A model generated the notes under the pieces. It did not search any database. It saw nothing but the letters and a program-made list of their open reading frames with translations, and had not been told where the DNA came from. From NCBI RefSeq assembly GCF_036227485.1, contig NZ_CP109479.1, positions 2,232,001 through 2,296,000 on the forward strand: a stretch of DNA of 64,000 nt, read 5' to 3'. Position 1 is the first letter of the stretch. Every line of letters begins with the position of its first letter. This DNA is from Streptomyces sp. NBC_01451. Lineage in GTDB: Bacteria; Actinomycetota; Actinomycetes; Streptomycetales; Streptomycetaceae. The translations under genes were made by a program, and so were the position numbers. Positions 8,145 to 16,913 of this stretch are shown here, one piece after another.

Positions 8145-9335
8145 TCAGGAGCGTACTTGCAGGAGCGGGACCAGCTGTTCCGCAGGGGTCATGGAACCGT
8201 GGTTGCCGACCATCACGGACTCCCTCGGCTCCCGCTCGGAGGCGACGATCAGGACGTCGTCCCGGGCCGCCGCGACCACGTCGCCGATCCGCCCGTACAC
8301 ACGCTCGTCGACCGTCGGTCCGAACCAGCCCGCCGCGATCGCCTCGTCGCGCGAGGCCACCCAGAACTGTTCGCCGAGCACCTCGCGCCAGCAGGTCAGT
8401 ACGTCGGCCTCGGCTCCCCGCACCGCGTACACGTGCCGTGCGCGGCCCTCGCCGCCCAACAGGGCGACACCGGCGCGCAGTTCCCAGTCCTCGTCGAAGT
8501 CGATGCGGTGCTGCTCGTCGAACGGGATGTCGATCATGCCGTGGTCGGCGGTGACGTACAGCGCGGCACGCGGCGGGAGTTGTTCCGCCAGCCGCTGGAC
8601 GAGCCGGTCCACGTACATGAGCTGACCGCGCCAGGGGTCCGAGTCGACACCGAAGCGGTGGCCCTTGCCGTCCACCTCCGCGTAGTACGTGTACACCAGC
8701 GAACGGTCACCGGCGGCCAGTTGCTCGGCCGCCAGGTCCATCCGGTCCTCGCCGGAGAGCTTCCCCCGGAACGTTCCGCCACTGAGCGCGATCTTCGTCA
8801 GCGGGGTGTTCTCGAAGGTCGGCGAGGAGACCTGGGCCGTGTGCACACCGGCCGCGTGCGCCAGCTGGAACACTGTGGGGTACGGCTGCCACGCGCGCGG
8901 GTCCGTCCACGGCTGCCAGCGCAGCTGGTTCATCAGCTCACCGGTGGCCGGATCGCGCACCATGTAACCGGGCAGGCCGTGCGCGCCCGGCGGCAGACCG
9001 GTGCCGACCGAGGCGAGGGAGGTCGCGGTGGTCGCCGGATAGCCGGTGGTGATCGGGCGGCCCGTGCCACCGCGCGAGCTGCTCATGAGCGAGCTCATGA
9101 AGGGGGCCTCGTCCGGGTGCGCCCGGAGCTGCTCCCAGCCCAGTCCGTCGATCAGGAACACGCAGTTCCGGTCGGCGGGCGCCAGTTCCGGGATCGCCGG
9201 GGACATGCCCGGTACGTCCATGCCGGCGGCCAGGGTGGGCAGCAGGTCGGCGAGCGAACCCGTGCCGTACTGCGGGACGGGGGCGGAGGATACGGCGAGT
9301 GGTTCCGGGTGGTCCCAGGCGGTCGGCTGCGCCAT
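8145..9335 (-). CDS. Alkaline phosphatase-superfamily phosphodiesterase/nucleotide pyrophosphatase
   Basis: A 396-residue member of the type I phosphodiesterase/nucleotide pyrophosphatase family. Metal-site and nucleophile motifs of the alkaline phosphatase fold are present: VFLIDGLGWEQL near 60, the Thr nucleophile region TTGYPATTATSL near 97, EVDGKGHRFG near 225, and TADHGMIDIP near 265. These enzymes cleave phosphodiester or pyrophosphate bonds; the substrate is unknown. No signal peptide is evident, which suggests an intracellular role. Its ATG overlaps the TGA of the upstream DUF5998 gene by one base (TGATG), so the two are probably translationally coupled. Confidence 0.85.
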   Translation of the reverse strand: MAQPTAWDHPEPLAVSSAPVPQYGTGSLADLLPTLAAGMDVPGMSPAIPELAPADRNCVFLIDGLGWEQLRAHPDEAPFMSSLMSSSRGGTGRPITTGYPATTATSLASVGTGLPPGAHGLPGYMVRDPATGELMNQLRWQPWTDPRAWQPYPTVFQLAHAAGVHTAQVSSPTFENTPLTKIALSGGTFRGKLSGEDRMDLAAEQLAAGDRSLVYTYYAEVDGKGHRFGVDSDPWRGQLMYVDRLVQRLAEQLPPRAALYVTADHGMIDIPFDEQHRIDFDEDWELRAGVALLGGEGRARHVYAVRGAEADVLTCWREVLGEQFWVASRDEAIAAGWFGPTVDERVYGRIGDVVAAARDDVLIVASEREPRESVMVGNHGSMTPAEQLVPLLQVRS

Positions 9336-9922
9336 CAGCGGGTGACGTCCGCGGTCGCTTCCGAGAGGGCCTGCGCGAAGACGAGGGCCTGGCGGACCGT
9401 CTCCGGGCCGTCACCGGCCTCGCTGACACGCAGGCTCAGGTCGTCGGCGGTCGAGCTGCCGGTGTAGCCGTGGTCCGCCTCGCAGTTGGGGTCGCCGCAG
9501 GCGGCGGGCTCCAGGTCGATGCGGGAGACGGCGCCCCAGCCGATGGTGAGGACGACCTCGCGGGGCAGCGTGCCCGGCGTGTACGACTCCGGGTTGGCGA
9601 CGACCCTGCTGACGACGACGGACGAGATACGGCCCAGCTTCACGGATTCCGTGGACGTGGTGGCGTACGGCGTCGGGGACGTGGTGTCCTCGGCCTGCTC
9701 GTCGGTGTGGCTGACGATGAAACGATTGCCCGTGAGGACGAGCACGGTCACGTGCCGACGCACCTCGTTCGCGTCGAATGTCGTCTCCTGGTGGACCAGG
9801 TACGACCGGATGGAGTCGCCGCCGATCGCGGCCTCCACCGCCTCGGCCACGAGGGCCGGGTAGTAGCCGCTGCGCTCGATCGCCGCTCGCAGCCCCTGGG
9901 TCGACGTACTGGTCTTGGCCAT
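9335..9922 (-). CDS. DUF5998 family protein
   Basis: A 195-residue protein beginning MAKTSTSTQGLRAAIERSGY, which I recognise as the actinobacterial DUF5998 family. It is predicted to be soluble alpha/beta, with a possible metal-binding pair in ACGDPNCEADH near residue 140. No function is established. It lies 40 bases downstream of patA and overlaps the phosphodiesterase start by one base, so it belongs to the same transcription unit. The tight coupling to the phosphodiesterase suggests a shared role, which is inference. Confidence 0.78.
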   Translation of the reverse strand: MAKTSTSTQGLRAAIERSGYYPALVAEAVEAAIGGDSIRSYLVHQETTFDANEVRRHVTVLVLTGNRFIVSHTDEQAEDTTSPTPYATTSTESVKLGRISSVVVSRVVANPESYTPGTLPREVVLTIGWGAVSRIDLEPAACGDPNCEADHGYTGSSTADDLSLRVSEAGDGPETVRQALVFAQALSEATADVTR

Positions 9923-9962
9923 GTGCCCATCCTACGGGGGCCCACTGACTGCGAGGCACCGC

Positions 9963-12836
9963 TCAGTACACAGGAAGTGTCCTGGGACCCAGGTCGTCAC
10001 GGGCGGGCGGCGGCGCCAACCGCACCGACGCCCCGAGCACGCTCACGCCGTGCTGTGCGACGACCACCGGCTCCAGCGACACGGCGATGACCTCGGGGTG
10101 ATCGTCCACGAGCCGCGACACCCTGAGCAGCAGTTCTTCCAGCGCCCCCGTGTCGACCGGCGCCGAGCCGCGCCAGCCGAAGAGGAGCGGCGCCGTCCGG
10201 ATGGACCGGATCAGCGACGCCGCGTCGCGGTCGGTGACCGGTATCAGTCGGTGCGCGATGTCCCCGAGCAGCTGCGAGGCGGGTCCGGCGAGCCCGAAGG
10301 AGAGCACCGCGCCGGCCGCCGGGTCGATCACCGCCCGTACGACGGTGTCGACTCCCCGCGGTGCCATCCCCTGCACCACCGGCCGCACCTCCTCAGGGCT
10401 CCCGAAGAGGCCGGTCAGTTCGGCGTACGCCCGCCGCAGTTGCTCCTCGTCCGCGAGATCCAGGCGTACGCCGCCGAGGTCGGCGCGGTGCCGCAGGTGC
10501 GGGGCGGTGGCCTTGAGGGCGACGGGGTATCCGAGGGTCCGCGCGGCGGCCACGGCGTCCTCGGGGTTCGGGGCGGGCAAAGCTCCGCGCACCGGGATGC
10601 CGTATGTCCCGAGCAGCTCGCACGTCTCGTCCGCGCCGAGGGTGAGCCCCTGCCCGCGCGCGAGGAGCCCGCCGATCAGCTCGGCGGCCCCCTTCTCGTC
10701 GATGTCCGCGTCGATGGACTCGGGCACCCTGCCGGGCTCGGCGGCCTCCCGCCGCCACTGCGCGTACTTCACGGCTTCCCCGAGGGCCCGTACGGCGCGC
10801 TCGGCGGCGGGGTAGGCGGGGATGAGACGGGAGCAGGAACCGGGGGCGGGCGGGGCCGGGGACGCCGGGGCCTGCGAAACCGGCGCGGAGGCCGGCCGTT
10901 CCGCCCCGGGGGTCGGCAGGCGTTCCGCCACTGCGGTGCCGGGTGCCGGTGAACCTGTCTGCGGGGCGGTGCTGGCGGCGGCCGACAGCGCCTCCGCCAG
11001 TCCCCCGAGCTCCACATGAACCACCAGTACCGGCTTCCCGGGTACCTCCGCCGCGGCCGACCGCAGGGCCTCGGCCAACGCGGCGTCCCCGGGGGTGCCC
11101 TCCCCCACCGTGGGGATTGCGGTGACGACGACCGCATCGCTCGCCTCGTCCGCCAGCGCCGCAGACAGTGCCCGCTGGAAGTCCTCGGGCGACGCCCCCG
11201 TCGTCAGGTCCAGCGGCGCCAGCGGCTGGAGCCCCTCGGAGAGGCACGCGTCGTACGTCAGCAGCCCCAGCGACTCCGAGTTCCCCAGGATCGCCACCCG
11301 CGGCCCGGCGGGCAGCGGCTGCCGGGCCAGCAGCAGCCCCGCGTCGACCAGCTCGGTGATCGTGTCCACCCGGATCACACCGGCCTGCCGCAGCAGCTCG
11401 GACACCGTCGCGTGCGGCAACCGCGTGGCCCGTACGGCATGCCCCTGGGGAGCGGCGCCGCCGTGCCGCGTCCCCTGTACGACCACCAGCGGCTTCGCCG
11501 CCGCCGTGCGCCGCGCGAGGCGGGTGAACTTGCGCGGGTTGCCGATGGATTCGAGGTACATGAGGACGACGTCGGTGTCCGGGTCGTCGTACCAGTACTG
11601 GAGTACGTCGTTGCCCGACACGTCGGCCCGGTTGCCGGACGAGACGAAGGTCGACACCCCGGTGACCCCGGTGACTCCTCCCCCGCGCCGGTGCAGCCGG
11701 GACAGCAGCGCGATCCCGATGGCCCCGGACTGCGCGAACAGCCCGATCCGCCCGGGCCTCGGCATCTCGGGGGCGAGCGACGCGTTCAGCCGGACGTCCT
11801 GCGCCGTGTTGATGACGCCGAAGGCGTTGGGGCCGATGATGCGCATCCCGTACGTGCGCGCGTGCCGCACGAGTTCGCGCTGCCGCTCCCGTCCCTCGGG
11901 GCCGCTCTCGGCGTACCCGGCGGAGACCACGACGAGCCCCTGCACGCCGTGCTCACCGCACTCGGTGACGACATCGGGGACGTACGCGGCCGGGACGGCG
12001 ACGACCGCGAGGTCGACGGAGCCCCCGATGTCGCCGACCGACCGGTGGGCCGGCACTCCGTCGATGTCCTTCTGCTCTTCCGGGAAGGCGCTGTTGACCG
12101 CGTACAGCTCACCGGTGAAACCGGCGTCCCTGATGTGGTCGAGGATGCTGCGGCCGACGCCGCCGGGGGCGCGGCCGACGCCGATGACGGCCACGGCGCC
12201 CGGGACGAGCAGTCGCCGTACGGAACGCCCCTCGGCACGCTGCTCCCGCGCGCGCTGGACGGCGAGGGAGCGGTCCGTGGGCTCCAGGTCGAACTCCAGG
12301 CGTACGACGCCGTCCTCGAAGCTGCGCTTCTGGGTGTACCCGGCGTCCGTGAACACCTTGATCATCTTGCTGTTGGCCGGCAGCACCTCGGCGGCGAAGC
12401 GGCGGATGCCGCGCTCGCGGGCGACAGCGGCGATGTGTTCGAGGAGGGCGGAGGCCACGCCCCGGCCCTGGTGCGCGTCCTGCACCAGGAAGGCGACCTC
12501 GGCCTCGTGGGCGGGACCGGAGGCGGGCAGTCCCTCGGCGTCGATGCGGTCGTAGCGTACGGTGGCGATGAACTCGCCGCCGACCGTGGCCGCGAGCCCC
12601 ACCCGGTCCACGAAGTCGTGGTGGGTGAAGCGGTGGACGTCCTTTGCGGACAGGCGCGGATAGGGCGCGAAGAAGCGGTAGTACTTCGACTCGTCCGAGA
12701 CCTGTTCGTAGAAGCTGACCAGCCGGTCGGCGTCGTCCGCCGTGATGGGCCGGACACGGGCGGTGCCGCCGTCGCGCAGCACGACGTCCGCCTCCCAGTG
12801 GGCGGGGTACTCGTGCCGGTCCGCCGAGTTCTGCAT
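9963..12836 (-). CDS. patA: GNAT acetyltransferase fused to NDP-forming acyl-CoA synthetase-like region (PatA type)
   Basis: A roughly 957-residue bifunctional-looking protein. The N-terminal ~190 residues are a GNAT acetyltransferase (VRPITADDADRLVSFYEQV, and acetyl-CoA-binding QGRGVASALLEH). A Rossmann CoA-binding domain follows (VIGVGRAPGGVGRSIL), then a succinyl-CoA-ligase-like flavodoxin domain, a Pro/Ala-rich linker and a C-terminal ATP-grasp domain. GNAT at the N-terminus is the arrangement described for S. lividans PatA, which acetylates and inactivates acyl-CoA synthetases. The ATG at 12836 is the most natural start; a TTG thirty bases upstream is in frame but has no ribosome site. 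It is the first gene of a run with DUF5998, the phosphodiesterase and tdk. Confidence 0.9.
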   Translation of the reverse strand: MQNSADRHEYPAHWEADVVLRDGGTARVRPITADDADRLVSFYEQVSDESKYYRFFAPYPRLSAKDVHRFTHHDFVDRVGLAATVGGEFIATVRYDRIDAEGLPASGPAHEAEVAFLVQDAHQGRGVASALLEHIAAVARERGIRRFAAEVLPANSKMIKVFTDAGYTQKRSFEDGVVRLEFDLEPTDRSLAVQRAREQRAEGRSVRRLLVPGAVAVIGVGRAPGGVGRSILDHIRDAGFTGELYAVNSAFPEEQKDIDGVPAHRSVGDIGGSVDLAVVAVPAAYVPDVVTECGEHGVQGLVVVSAGYAESGPEGRERQRELVRHARTYGMRIIGPNAFGVINTAQDVRLNASLAPEMPRPGRIGLFAQSGAIGIALLSRLHRRGGGVTGVTGVSTFVSSGNRADVSGNDVLQYWYDDPDTDVVLMYLESIGNPRKFTRLARRTAAAKPLVVVQGTRHGGAAPQGHAVRATRLPHATVSELLRQAGVIRVDTITELVDAGLLLARQPLPAGPRVAILGNSESLGLLTYDACLSEGLQPLAPLDLTTGASPEDFQRALSAALADEASDAVVVTAIPTVGEGTPGDAALAEALRSAAAEVPGKPVLVVHVELGGLAEALSAAASTAPQTGSPAPGTAVAERLPTPGAERPASAPVSQAPASPAPPAPGSCSRLIPAYPAAERAVRALGEAVKYAQWRREAAEPGRVPESIDADIDEKGAAELIGGLLARGQGLTLGADETCELLGTYGIPVRGALPAPNPEDAVAAARTLGYPVALKATAPHLRHRADLGGVRLDLADEEQLRRAYAELTGLFGSPEEVRPVVQGMAPRGVDTVVRAVIDPAAGAVLSFGLAGPASQLLGDIAHRLIPVTDRDAASLIRSIRTAPLLFGWRGSAPVDTGALEELLLRVSRLVDDHPEVIAVSLEPVVVAQHGVSVLGASVRLAPPPARDDLGPRTLPVY

Positions 12837-13015
12837 GCGCCCCAGAGTACGGCTCGCGTCCGACAACGTCGCGAGGCAGTCTGTGGGGAACCGGAGTCGG
12901 GCCCAGGCCGGGGTTCGAACGCGGTTCCGGGACGGGTTTCGGCCCGCCTCCCGGCACGCTTCACGCTATGGAACAATGGTCTAGACAACCCTGAGACAGT
13001 GAAGGGCAGCATCAC

Positions 13016-13297
13016 ATGGCTGAGCGCCGCGTCAACGTCGGCTGGGCGGAGGGCCTCCACGCCCGCCCCGCCTCCATCTTCGTCCGTGCGGCCACGGCCG
13101 CCGGCGTCCCCATGACGATCGCCAAGGCCGACGGCAACCCCGTCAACGCGGCCTCCATGCTGGCGGTCCTCGGCCTGGGCGCCCAGGGCGGCGAGGAGAT
13201 CGTCCTCGCCTCCGAGGCGGAGGGCGCGGACGCCGCGCTCGACCGTCTGGCGAAGCTGGTGGCCGAGGGACTCGAGGAACTTCCCGAGACGGTCTGA
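13016..13297 (+). CDS. ptsH: Phosphocarrier protein HPr
   Basis: A 93-residue HPr of the sugar phosphotransferase system. It receives phosphate from enzyme I on His15, seen in GLHARPAS, and passes it to sugar-specific EIIA proteins. The conserved regulatory-loop region is present as NAASMLAVLGLGAQGGEEI with Ser47, although Streptomyces is not known to use HPr-Ser phosphorylation widely. Length is typical. It is monocistronic: it diverges from patA and ends in a strong terminator shared with the convergent GntR gene. Confidence 0.95.
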   Translation: MAERRVNVGWAEGLHARPASIFVRAATAAGVPMTIAKADGNPVNAASMLAVLGLGAQGGEEIVLASEAEGADAALDRLAKLVAEGLEELPETV

Positions 13298-13366
13298 AAA
13301 GTCCGGCGGAGTCCTTGATTGAGGGTGGCGACAGTCGCCACCGCAAAAGAACCACCCGCACACGGC

Positions 13367-13399
13367 GAAGGGCCCGCCCGAATATCGGGCGGGCCCTTC
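13367..13399. terminator. Terminator between ptsH and GntR gene
   Basis: A perfect 14-bp stem (13367-13380 with 13386-13399) encloses the five-base loop AATAT. It lies 69 bases after ptsH and 71 bases past the end of the convergent regulator gene. Confidence 0.9.
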
Positions 13400-13469
13400 A
13401 CAATTCCCGATCGCGGGCAGCAGAAATAACCTCCCGCGAATTCGACTCTCTTTGTATACGGCTCCCGTG

Positions 13470-14165
13470 TTAATGACGCAGGCCCGTCATGTTTACGGGA
13501 TGTTGCGAAGTCCTCACACGATCCGGCCTGTCCCCGGCGCCCGGAAATCGAAGCCGGTGCACGGCGGTCGCGCGCTCGGTGTGCAGCGCCGTGATGGCCC
13601 GCGCCCGCTCACTGTCGCCGCGCGCCACCGCGTCCACGATCGCCCCGTGTTCCGCCCAGGAGTCGACGGGGCTGGCAGGCGCCTCCACCGTGTACATCCA
13701 GGCGATCTTGTGCCGGAGCTGGGTGAGTGTCGAGGCCAGGGTGTGGCTTCCGGAGGCCTGGGTCAGCGTCTCGTGGAACCAGCCCCCCAGGGAGCGCAGA
13801 TCCTCGCTGTTCCCCCTCCTGGCCCGCTCCTGGCCCAGCCTGACCAGGCCCCGCAGCACCTTGAGGTGGGCCTCGGTGCGCCGCTGGGCGGCCCGGGAGG
13901 CACCCAGCGGCTCCAGGAGCATGCGCATCTCCAGCAGGTCGGAGGCCTCCTGCTCGGTGGGTTCCGCGACGCACGCGCCCGCGTGCCGCCGGGTCACCAC
14001 GAAGCCCTCGGCCTCCAGGGTGCGCAGGGCCTCGCGGACGGGGACGCGCGAGACGCCGTAGCGGCGCGCGAGCAGTTCCTCGGTGAGCCGGCTGCCGCGC
14101 TCGTAGACACCGGCGACGATGTCGTCCCGGATCGCCGTGCATACCGAGTGCGCCGGAATACGCAT
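13470..14165 (-). CDS. GntR-family transcriptional regulator, FadR/FCD type
   Basis: A 231-residue regulator. The first ~70 residues are a winged helix-turn-helix of the GntR family (DDIVAGVYERGSRLTEELLA, then SRVPVREALRTLEAEGFVV). The remainder is an all-helical FCD ligand-binding domain with its metal-site residues spread over EMRMLLE, WFHETLTQASG and HGAIVDAV. FCD proteins usually sense small organic acids and repress neighbouring metabolic genes. The target is not evident: neighbours are ptsH and the riboswitch-controlled M23 peptidase. The ATG at 14165 lies about 140 bases from the terminator of the peptidase gene, so it has its own promoter. Confidence 0.88.
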   Translation of the reverse strand: MRIPAHSVCTAIRDDIVAGVYERGSRLTEELLARRYGVSRVPVREALRTLEAEGFVVTRRHAGACVAEPTEQEASDLLEMRMLLEPLGASRAAQRRTEAHLKVLRGLVRLGQERARRGNSEDLRSLGGWFHETLTQASGSHTLASTLTQLRHKIAWMYTVEAPASPVDSWAEHGAIVDAVARGDSERARAITALHTERATAVHRLRFPGAGDRPDRVRTSQHPVNMTGLRH

Positions 14166-14306
14166 GTCCGACCTCCGCTTTAATCCCCGTGAAACGTCGA
14201 CGATTGACGTGTGTTGAGTGACTCTATTGCAGAGAACCGGAATTTCCGACGGCAGGCCGGAATCGATGGATATTTTTTGGACACACCACCCTCCGAAACG
14301 CCGAAA

Positions 14307-14329
14307 GCCCCGGCTCGGGGAGCCGGGGC
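14307..14329 (-). terminator. Terminator downstream of the M23 peptidase gene
   Basis: A nine-bp perfect stem (14307-14315 with 14321-14329) with a five-base loop lies 25 bases beyond the peptidase stop. On the minus strand it is followed by TTTCGG. Confidence 0.78.
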
Positions 14330-14353
14330 CACGACAAGTGGTGCGCGGGGTCG

Positions 14354-15127
14354 TCAGACGTTCACGCCGTGCGAGCGGAGGTAGGCGACGGGGTTGATGT
14401 CCGAGCCGTACTCCGGGGTCGTACGTGCCTCGAAGTGGAGGTGCGCCCCGGTGACGTTGCCGGTGGCTCCGGAGAGGCCTATCTGCTGACCCGGGGTGAC
14501 CGTCTGGCCGACGGACACATTGATGGACGACAGATGACCGTACTGGGTGTACGTACCATCAATCATCTTGATCACGATGTTGTTGCCGTAGGACCCTCCC
14601 CAGCCGGCCTCGACGACGGTGCCGGAGCCCACCGCCTGGACGGTGGTGCCGGACGCGGCGTGGAAGTCGACACCGGTGTGGCTGCCGGAGGACCAGACGG
14701 CGCCGCCCGCCTTGTAGCCCGTGGAGATGTACGAGCCGGCGATCGGGGCGACGTAGCTGGTGAGGCGCTTGCGCTCGGCCTCACGGGCGGCACGGGCCTT
14801 CGCCTCGCGCGCCTCCTTGACCCGCTCCTCCGCTTCCTTCTTCGCGGCGGCGACGGCCCGCTTCTCGGCGGCGGCCTTCTCTGCGGCCTGTTCCTGGGCG
14901 GCGGCCTGCGCGTCTATCTCGTCGGCGAGCGACTCACCGATGGAGACCACCGGGGTGAGACCGGTCTGCTCGACGGTGGACTCCGCGGCGAGCGCCGGAG
15001 CTGCGAGGGAGCCGACGACGCCGGTGGTCGCGAGGGCGGCGACGCCGGCCGCGCGGACGGTCGTACGGGTGACAAGACTGGGGCGGCTGGGACGACGGTG
15101 CTTCCCGGTGGCGCGGGTGAACGCCAT
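14354..15127 (-). CDS. swlA: Secreted M23 (LytM-type) cell-wall endopeptidase, riboswitch-controlled
   Basis: A 257-residue secreted zinc endopeptidase. Residues 1-48 form a signal peptide with a basic start, a hydrophobic core and a likely AAPALA cleavage site. Residues ~70-125 are a highly charged Ala/Glu/Lys coiled coil. The C-terminal M23 domain has HTGVDFH and HLHFEAR, the zinc ligands and catalytic His. It should cut peptidoglycan cross-bridges outside the membrane. A c-di-AMP riboswitch precedes it. From memory it corresponds to the S. coelicolor hydrolase gene swlA (SCO5839), described as riboswitch-preceded and involved in germination and growth; the symbol rests on that recollection plus synteny with ptsH. 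Confidence 0.9.
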   Translation of the reverse strand: MAFTRATGKHRRPSRPSLVTRTTVRAAGVAALATTGVVGSLAAPALAAESTVEQTGLTPVVSIGESLADEIDAQAAAQEQAAEKAAAEKRAVAAAKKEAEERVKEAREAKARAAREAERKRLTSYVAPIAGSYISTGYKAGGAVWSSGSHTGVDFHAASGTTVQAVGSGTVVEAGWGGSYGNNIVIKMIDGTYTQYGHLSSINVSVGQTVTPGQQIGLSGATGNVTGAHLHFEARTTPEYGSDINPVAYLRSHGVNV

Positions 15128-15140
15128 GTAGTGGTGGGTC

Positions 15141-15300
15141 CTTTCCTTCCTTCTCGCCTACCGGGTTAGCTGACGGGTTCGGAGCAGGAAGGTCTCCTAC
15201 GGACACCCTCGCTGTACACGCGGGCATCCGATTCACCCCAGGGACTGCACATGGTGGGTCCCCGGCTCCCCTGGCTCGCGCCGTACGGGGACTCGGCGAT
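15141..15300 (-). promoter_or_regulatory. c-di-AMP (ydaO/yuaA) riboswitch
   Basis: Read on the minus strand, the leader contains the consensus blocks of the ydaO class in order: ATCGCCGAG, GCCAGGGGAGCCGGGGACCC, TGGGGTGAATC, GTAGGAGACCTTCC, TGCTCCGAACCCGTCAGCTA and ACCCGGTAGGCGAGAAGG. It ends about 15 bases upstream of the peptidase start. In Streptomyces, riboswitches of this class precede cell-wall hydrolase genes and switch them off when c-di-AMP is high. Confidence 0.95.
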
Positions 15301-15524
15301 GACTGTCCGGTGCCGCGGCTGCGGCGCAGTGCATGACGGACAGCCGGACAGACGCTAAACGGGACATCTTTCAATCAACAAACCGATCACGGGTTTTGTA
15401 GCGCATGCCACAGTGCAGACTGTCCACCTCTCCATCAATACGGACAACTTGCGCATCAACATGGACACAGAAGCCCCGGTGACGCTTTCGTCACCGGGGC
15501 TCCTGTCGTGTACGCCGGGTGCCG

Positions 15525-16913
15525 CTACTCGGCGGGGACGACGGTCACTTCGCCGATACCGAGGGCCCGGACGGGCTCCTCGATCGTCGCCGCGTCCCCG
15601 ACGAGCACCGTCACCAGACGGTCCACCGGGAAGGCGTTGACGGCCGCCGCGGTGGCCTCCACCGTGCCGGTCGCGGCGAGCTGCCGGTACAGCGTCGCCT
15701 GGTAGTCGTCGGGCAGGTGCTGCTCGACCTGGTCGGCCAGCGTGCTCGCAACGGCCGCCGCGGTCTCGTACTTGAGCGGGGCGACTCCGACCAGGTTCTG
15801 CACCGCGACATCGCGCTCGGCGTCGGTGAGCCCCTCGGCCGCGAGGGTGCGCAGCACCTTCCAGAGGTCCGCCAGCGCGGGACCGGTGTTCGGCGTGTCG
15901 AAGGAGCCGCTGATGGCGAGCAGCGCGGCGCCCGTGCCGTCCGGGGCGGAGCGCAGCACCTGGCCGAACGCCCGCACACCGTAGGTGTAGCCCTTTTCCT
16001 CGCGCAGGACACGGTCCAGGCGGGAGGTGAGGGTGCCGCCGAGGCAGTACGTGCCGAGGACCTGGGCGGCCCAGACGCGGTCGTGCCGGTCGGCGCCGAT
16101 GCGGCCGATGAGCAGCTGGGTCTGCACGGCGCCGGGGCGGTCCACGATGACGACACGGCCGGTGTCGTCGGCGGTCACCGGCGGCACGGGCCGCGGCTCG
16201 GCCGTCGAACCCGTCCAGGCCCCCAGGGTGTCGCCGAGCAGCGCGTCCAGGTCGACGCCGGTGAGGTCGCCGACGACCACGGCGGTGGCCGTGGCGGGCC
16301 GGACGTGCCTCTCGTAGAAGGCGCGTACGGCTGCCGCGTCGATCTTCGCGACCGTCTCCTCGGTGCCCTGGCGCGGACGTGACATGCGCGAGGACGCCGG
16401 GAACAGCTCCTTGTACAGCTGCTTGGCCGAGCGGCGGGCCGGGTTGGCCGTCTCGTGCGGGATCTCGTCGAGCCGGTTGCGCACCAGCCGCTCGATCTCG
16501 CTGTCCGAGAACGCGGGCGCCCTGAGTGCGTCGGCCAGCAGACCGAGCGCCTTGGGGAGACGCGACACGGGGACTTCGAGGCTGAGCCGCACACACGGGT
16601 GGTCGGCGTGCGCGTCGAGGGTGGCGCCGCAGCGCTCCAGCTCGGCGGCGAACTCCTCGGCGGAGTGCTTGTCGGTGCCTTCGGAGAAGGCCCGGGCCAT
16701 GATCGTGGCCACTCCGTCGAGACCGGCCGGCTCGGCCTCCAGGGGGGCGTCGACGAGTACCTCGACGGCGACGACCTGCTGGCCGGGGCGGTGGCAGCGC
16801 AGGACGGTCAGACCGTTGCCGAGGGTGCCGCGCCCGGGGGCCGGGAAGGCCCAGGGCCTGGCCTCGCCCGCCTGGGGCTGGGGGTGGAACTCCATCGTGG
16901 CGAGCTCGGTCAC
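15525..16913 (-). CDS. M16-family peptidase homologue without the zinc motif (partner subunit)
   Basis: A 462-residue M16B protein. The fold is recognisable from AFSEGTDKHSAEEFAAELER, the central RRSAKQLYKELFP and EEKGYTYGVRAF, but the HxxEH zinc motif is missing, as in the regulatory subunits of mitochondrial processing peptidase-like pairs. It probably forms a heterodimer with the catalytic subunit encoded just upstream. The GTG start at 16913 overlaps the TGA of that gene (GTGA), so translation is coupled. No export signal is present. Confidence 0.87.
   Translation of the reverse strand: MTELATMEFHPQPQAGEARPWAFPAPGRGTLGNGLTVLRCHRPGQQVVAVEVLVDAPLEAEPAGLDGVATIMARAFSEGTDKHSAEEFAAELERCGATLDAHADHPCVRLSLEVPVSRLPKALGLLADALRAPAFSDSEIERLVRNRLDEIPHETANPARRSAKQLYKELFPASSRMSRPRQGTEETVAKIDAAAVRAFYERHVRPATATAVVVGDLTGVDLDALLGDTLGAWTGSTAEPRPVPPVTADDTGRVVIVDRPGAVQTQLLIGRIGADRHDRVWAAQVLGTYCLGGTLTSRLDRVLREEKGYTYGVRAFGQVLRSAPDGTGAALLAISGSFDTPNTGPALADLWKVLRTLAAEGLTDAERDVAVQNLVGVAPLKYETAAAVASTLADQVEQHLPDDYQATLYRQLAATGTVEATAAAVNAFPVDRLVTVLVGDAATIEEPVRALGIGEVTVVPAE

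Noticed and set aside
13445..13460. TTGTATACGG near the GntR gene as an FCD-regulator operator
   Set aside because: It lies downstream of the regulator's stop and next to no start codon, so an operator role is not supported.
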